DNA from: Branchiostoma floridae | Lineage: Eukaryota; Chordata; Leptocardii; Amphioxiformes; Branchiostomatidae | Length of the DNA: 64,000 nt | Assembly: GCF_000003815.2 (NCBI RefSeq) | Contig: NC_049979.1 | Location: forward strand, 2,513,616-2,577,615 | Direction: 5' to 3' | Shown here: piece after piece, positions 63,779-64,000 of the stretch | How the letters are laid out: every line of letters begins with the position of its first letter | Numbering within the stretch: position 1 is the first letter of the stretch | Translations under genes and position numbers: made by a program | The notes under the pieces: generated by a model | The model's database searches: none | Told to the model about the DNA's origin: nothing | Seen by the model: only the letters and a program-made list of their open reading frames with translations

Positions 63779-63912
63779 TAAGCCATACTTTGTACCTAAT
63801 ACAAAAAAATGTACAACTGTTGTGCAATAAAGTTAATATTATAAGCGAGGCTCGGGCGATTGCCGCAGAATCGTCGTCGGATCGATTTTCGCCAAATGTG
63901 ACAGGGTATACT
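63778..63912 (+). mobile_element. Truncated MITE (TCACATT family)
   Basis: CATAAGCCATACTTTGTACC to CGCCAAATGTGACAGGGTAT matches the right two thirds of the copies at 30655 and 42518. The left part is missing. Confidence 0.8.
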
Positions 63913-63935
63913 ATAAGCAAAGCCAGAACAGTCCG

Positions 63936-63968
63936 AGGCTGGCTACCGTAGTATCTGCTTGGAGATCA
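63936..63968. mobile_element. End fragment of hairpin MITE
   Basis: ACCGTAGTATCTGCTTGGAG matches the terminal arm of the 49371-49530 element. Confidence 0.6.
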
Positions 63969-64000
63969 GGGATACCGGTGTGACAGCGATCTCGCCCCCC

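Noticed and set aside
1-64000. CRISPR array or prokaryotic operon
   Set aside because: No regular short repeats with unique spacers. Introns, SINEs and LINEs show the DNA is animal.

Overview
The window is eukaryotic, intron-rich, repeat-dense DNA. Exon-intron structure, GT-AG introns, CR1/Jockey-like LINE tails, tRNA- and 5S-rRNA-derived SINEs, many palindromic MITEs and a clearly chordate-type 7B2 gene suggest a cephalochordate (amphioxus, Branchiostoma). That assignment is an inference; no species-diagnostic marker was tested. There is one run of 100 N (62276-62375).

Two convincing protein genes are present, both on the plus strand and both for the regulated secretory pathway. The first (about 17.87-20.4 kb) is a compact two-exon gene for a 349-residue secreted, acidic, proline/tyrosine-rich precursor of granin-like or VGF-like design. 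Its promoter carries a TATA box, two perfect CRE palindromes and an RFX-type X-box. The second (28.07-60.55 kb) is the 7B2 / secretogranin V gene (SCG5), the binding protein and chaperone of prohormone convertase 2. It can be read as six coding exons with consensus splice sites and a continuous 243-residue frame. Its C-terminal inhibitory peptide module appears twice, in exons 4 and 6, separated by a furin-type RRRR site and a short acidic exon. This duplicated CT peptide is the most interesting feature of the window.

Layout: 1-17.6 kb is non-genic, with LINE/SINE/MITE relics and a 70-bp minisatellite (6.4-7.3 kb). 17.65-20.4 kb is the granin-like gene. 20.5-28.0 kb is intergenic, with a CCAA satellite, MITEs and a three-copy repeat. 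28.0-60.6 kb is the 7B2 gene, whose long introns hold LINE ends, SINEs, an hAT-type MITE with its target duplication, 19-bp, 40-bp, 68-bp, 82-bp and 125-bp tandem arrays, and a 2.7-kb DNA transposon inserted in the 68-bp array. 60.6-64 kb is the 7B2 3' flank with MITEs and simple repeats. Most long open frames outside the two genes are artefacts of tandem repeats.

How the genes fit together: 7B2 acts with PC2, which matures neuropeptides and granins in dense-core granules. A granin-like precursor with dibasic sites lies 8.6 kb upstream on the same strand. CRE sites near both starts are compatible with shared cAMP/CREB control, but this is inference.
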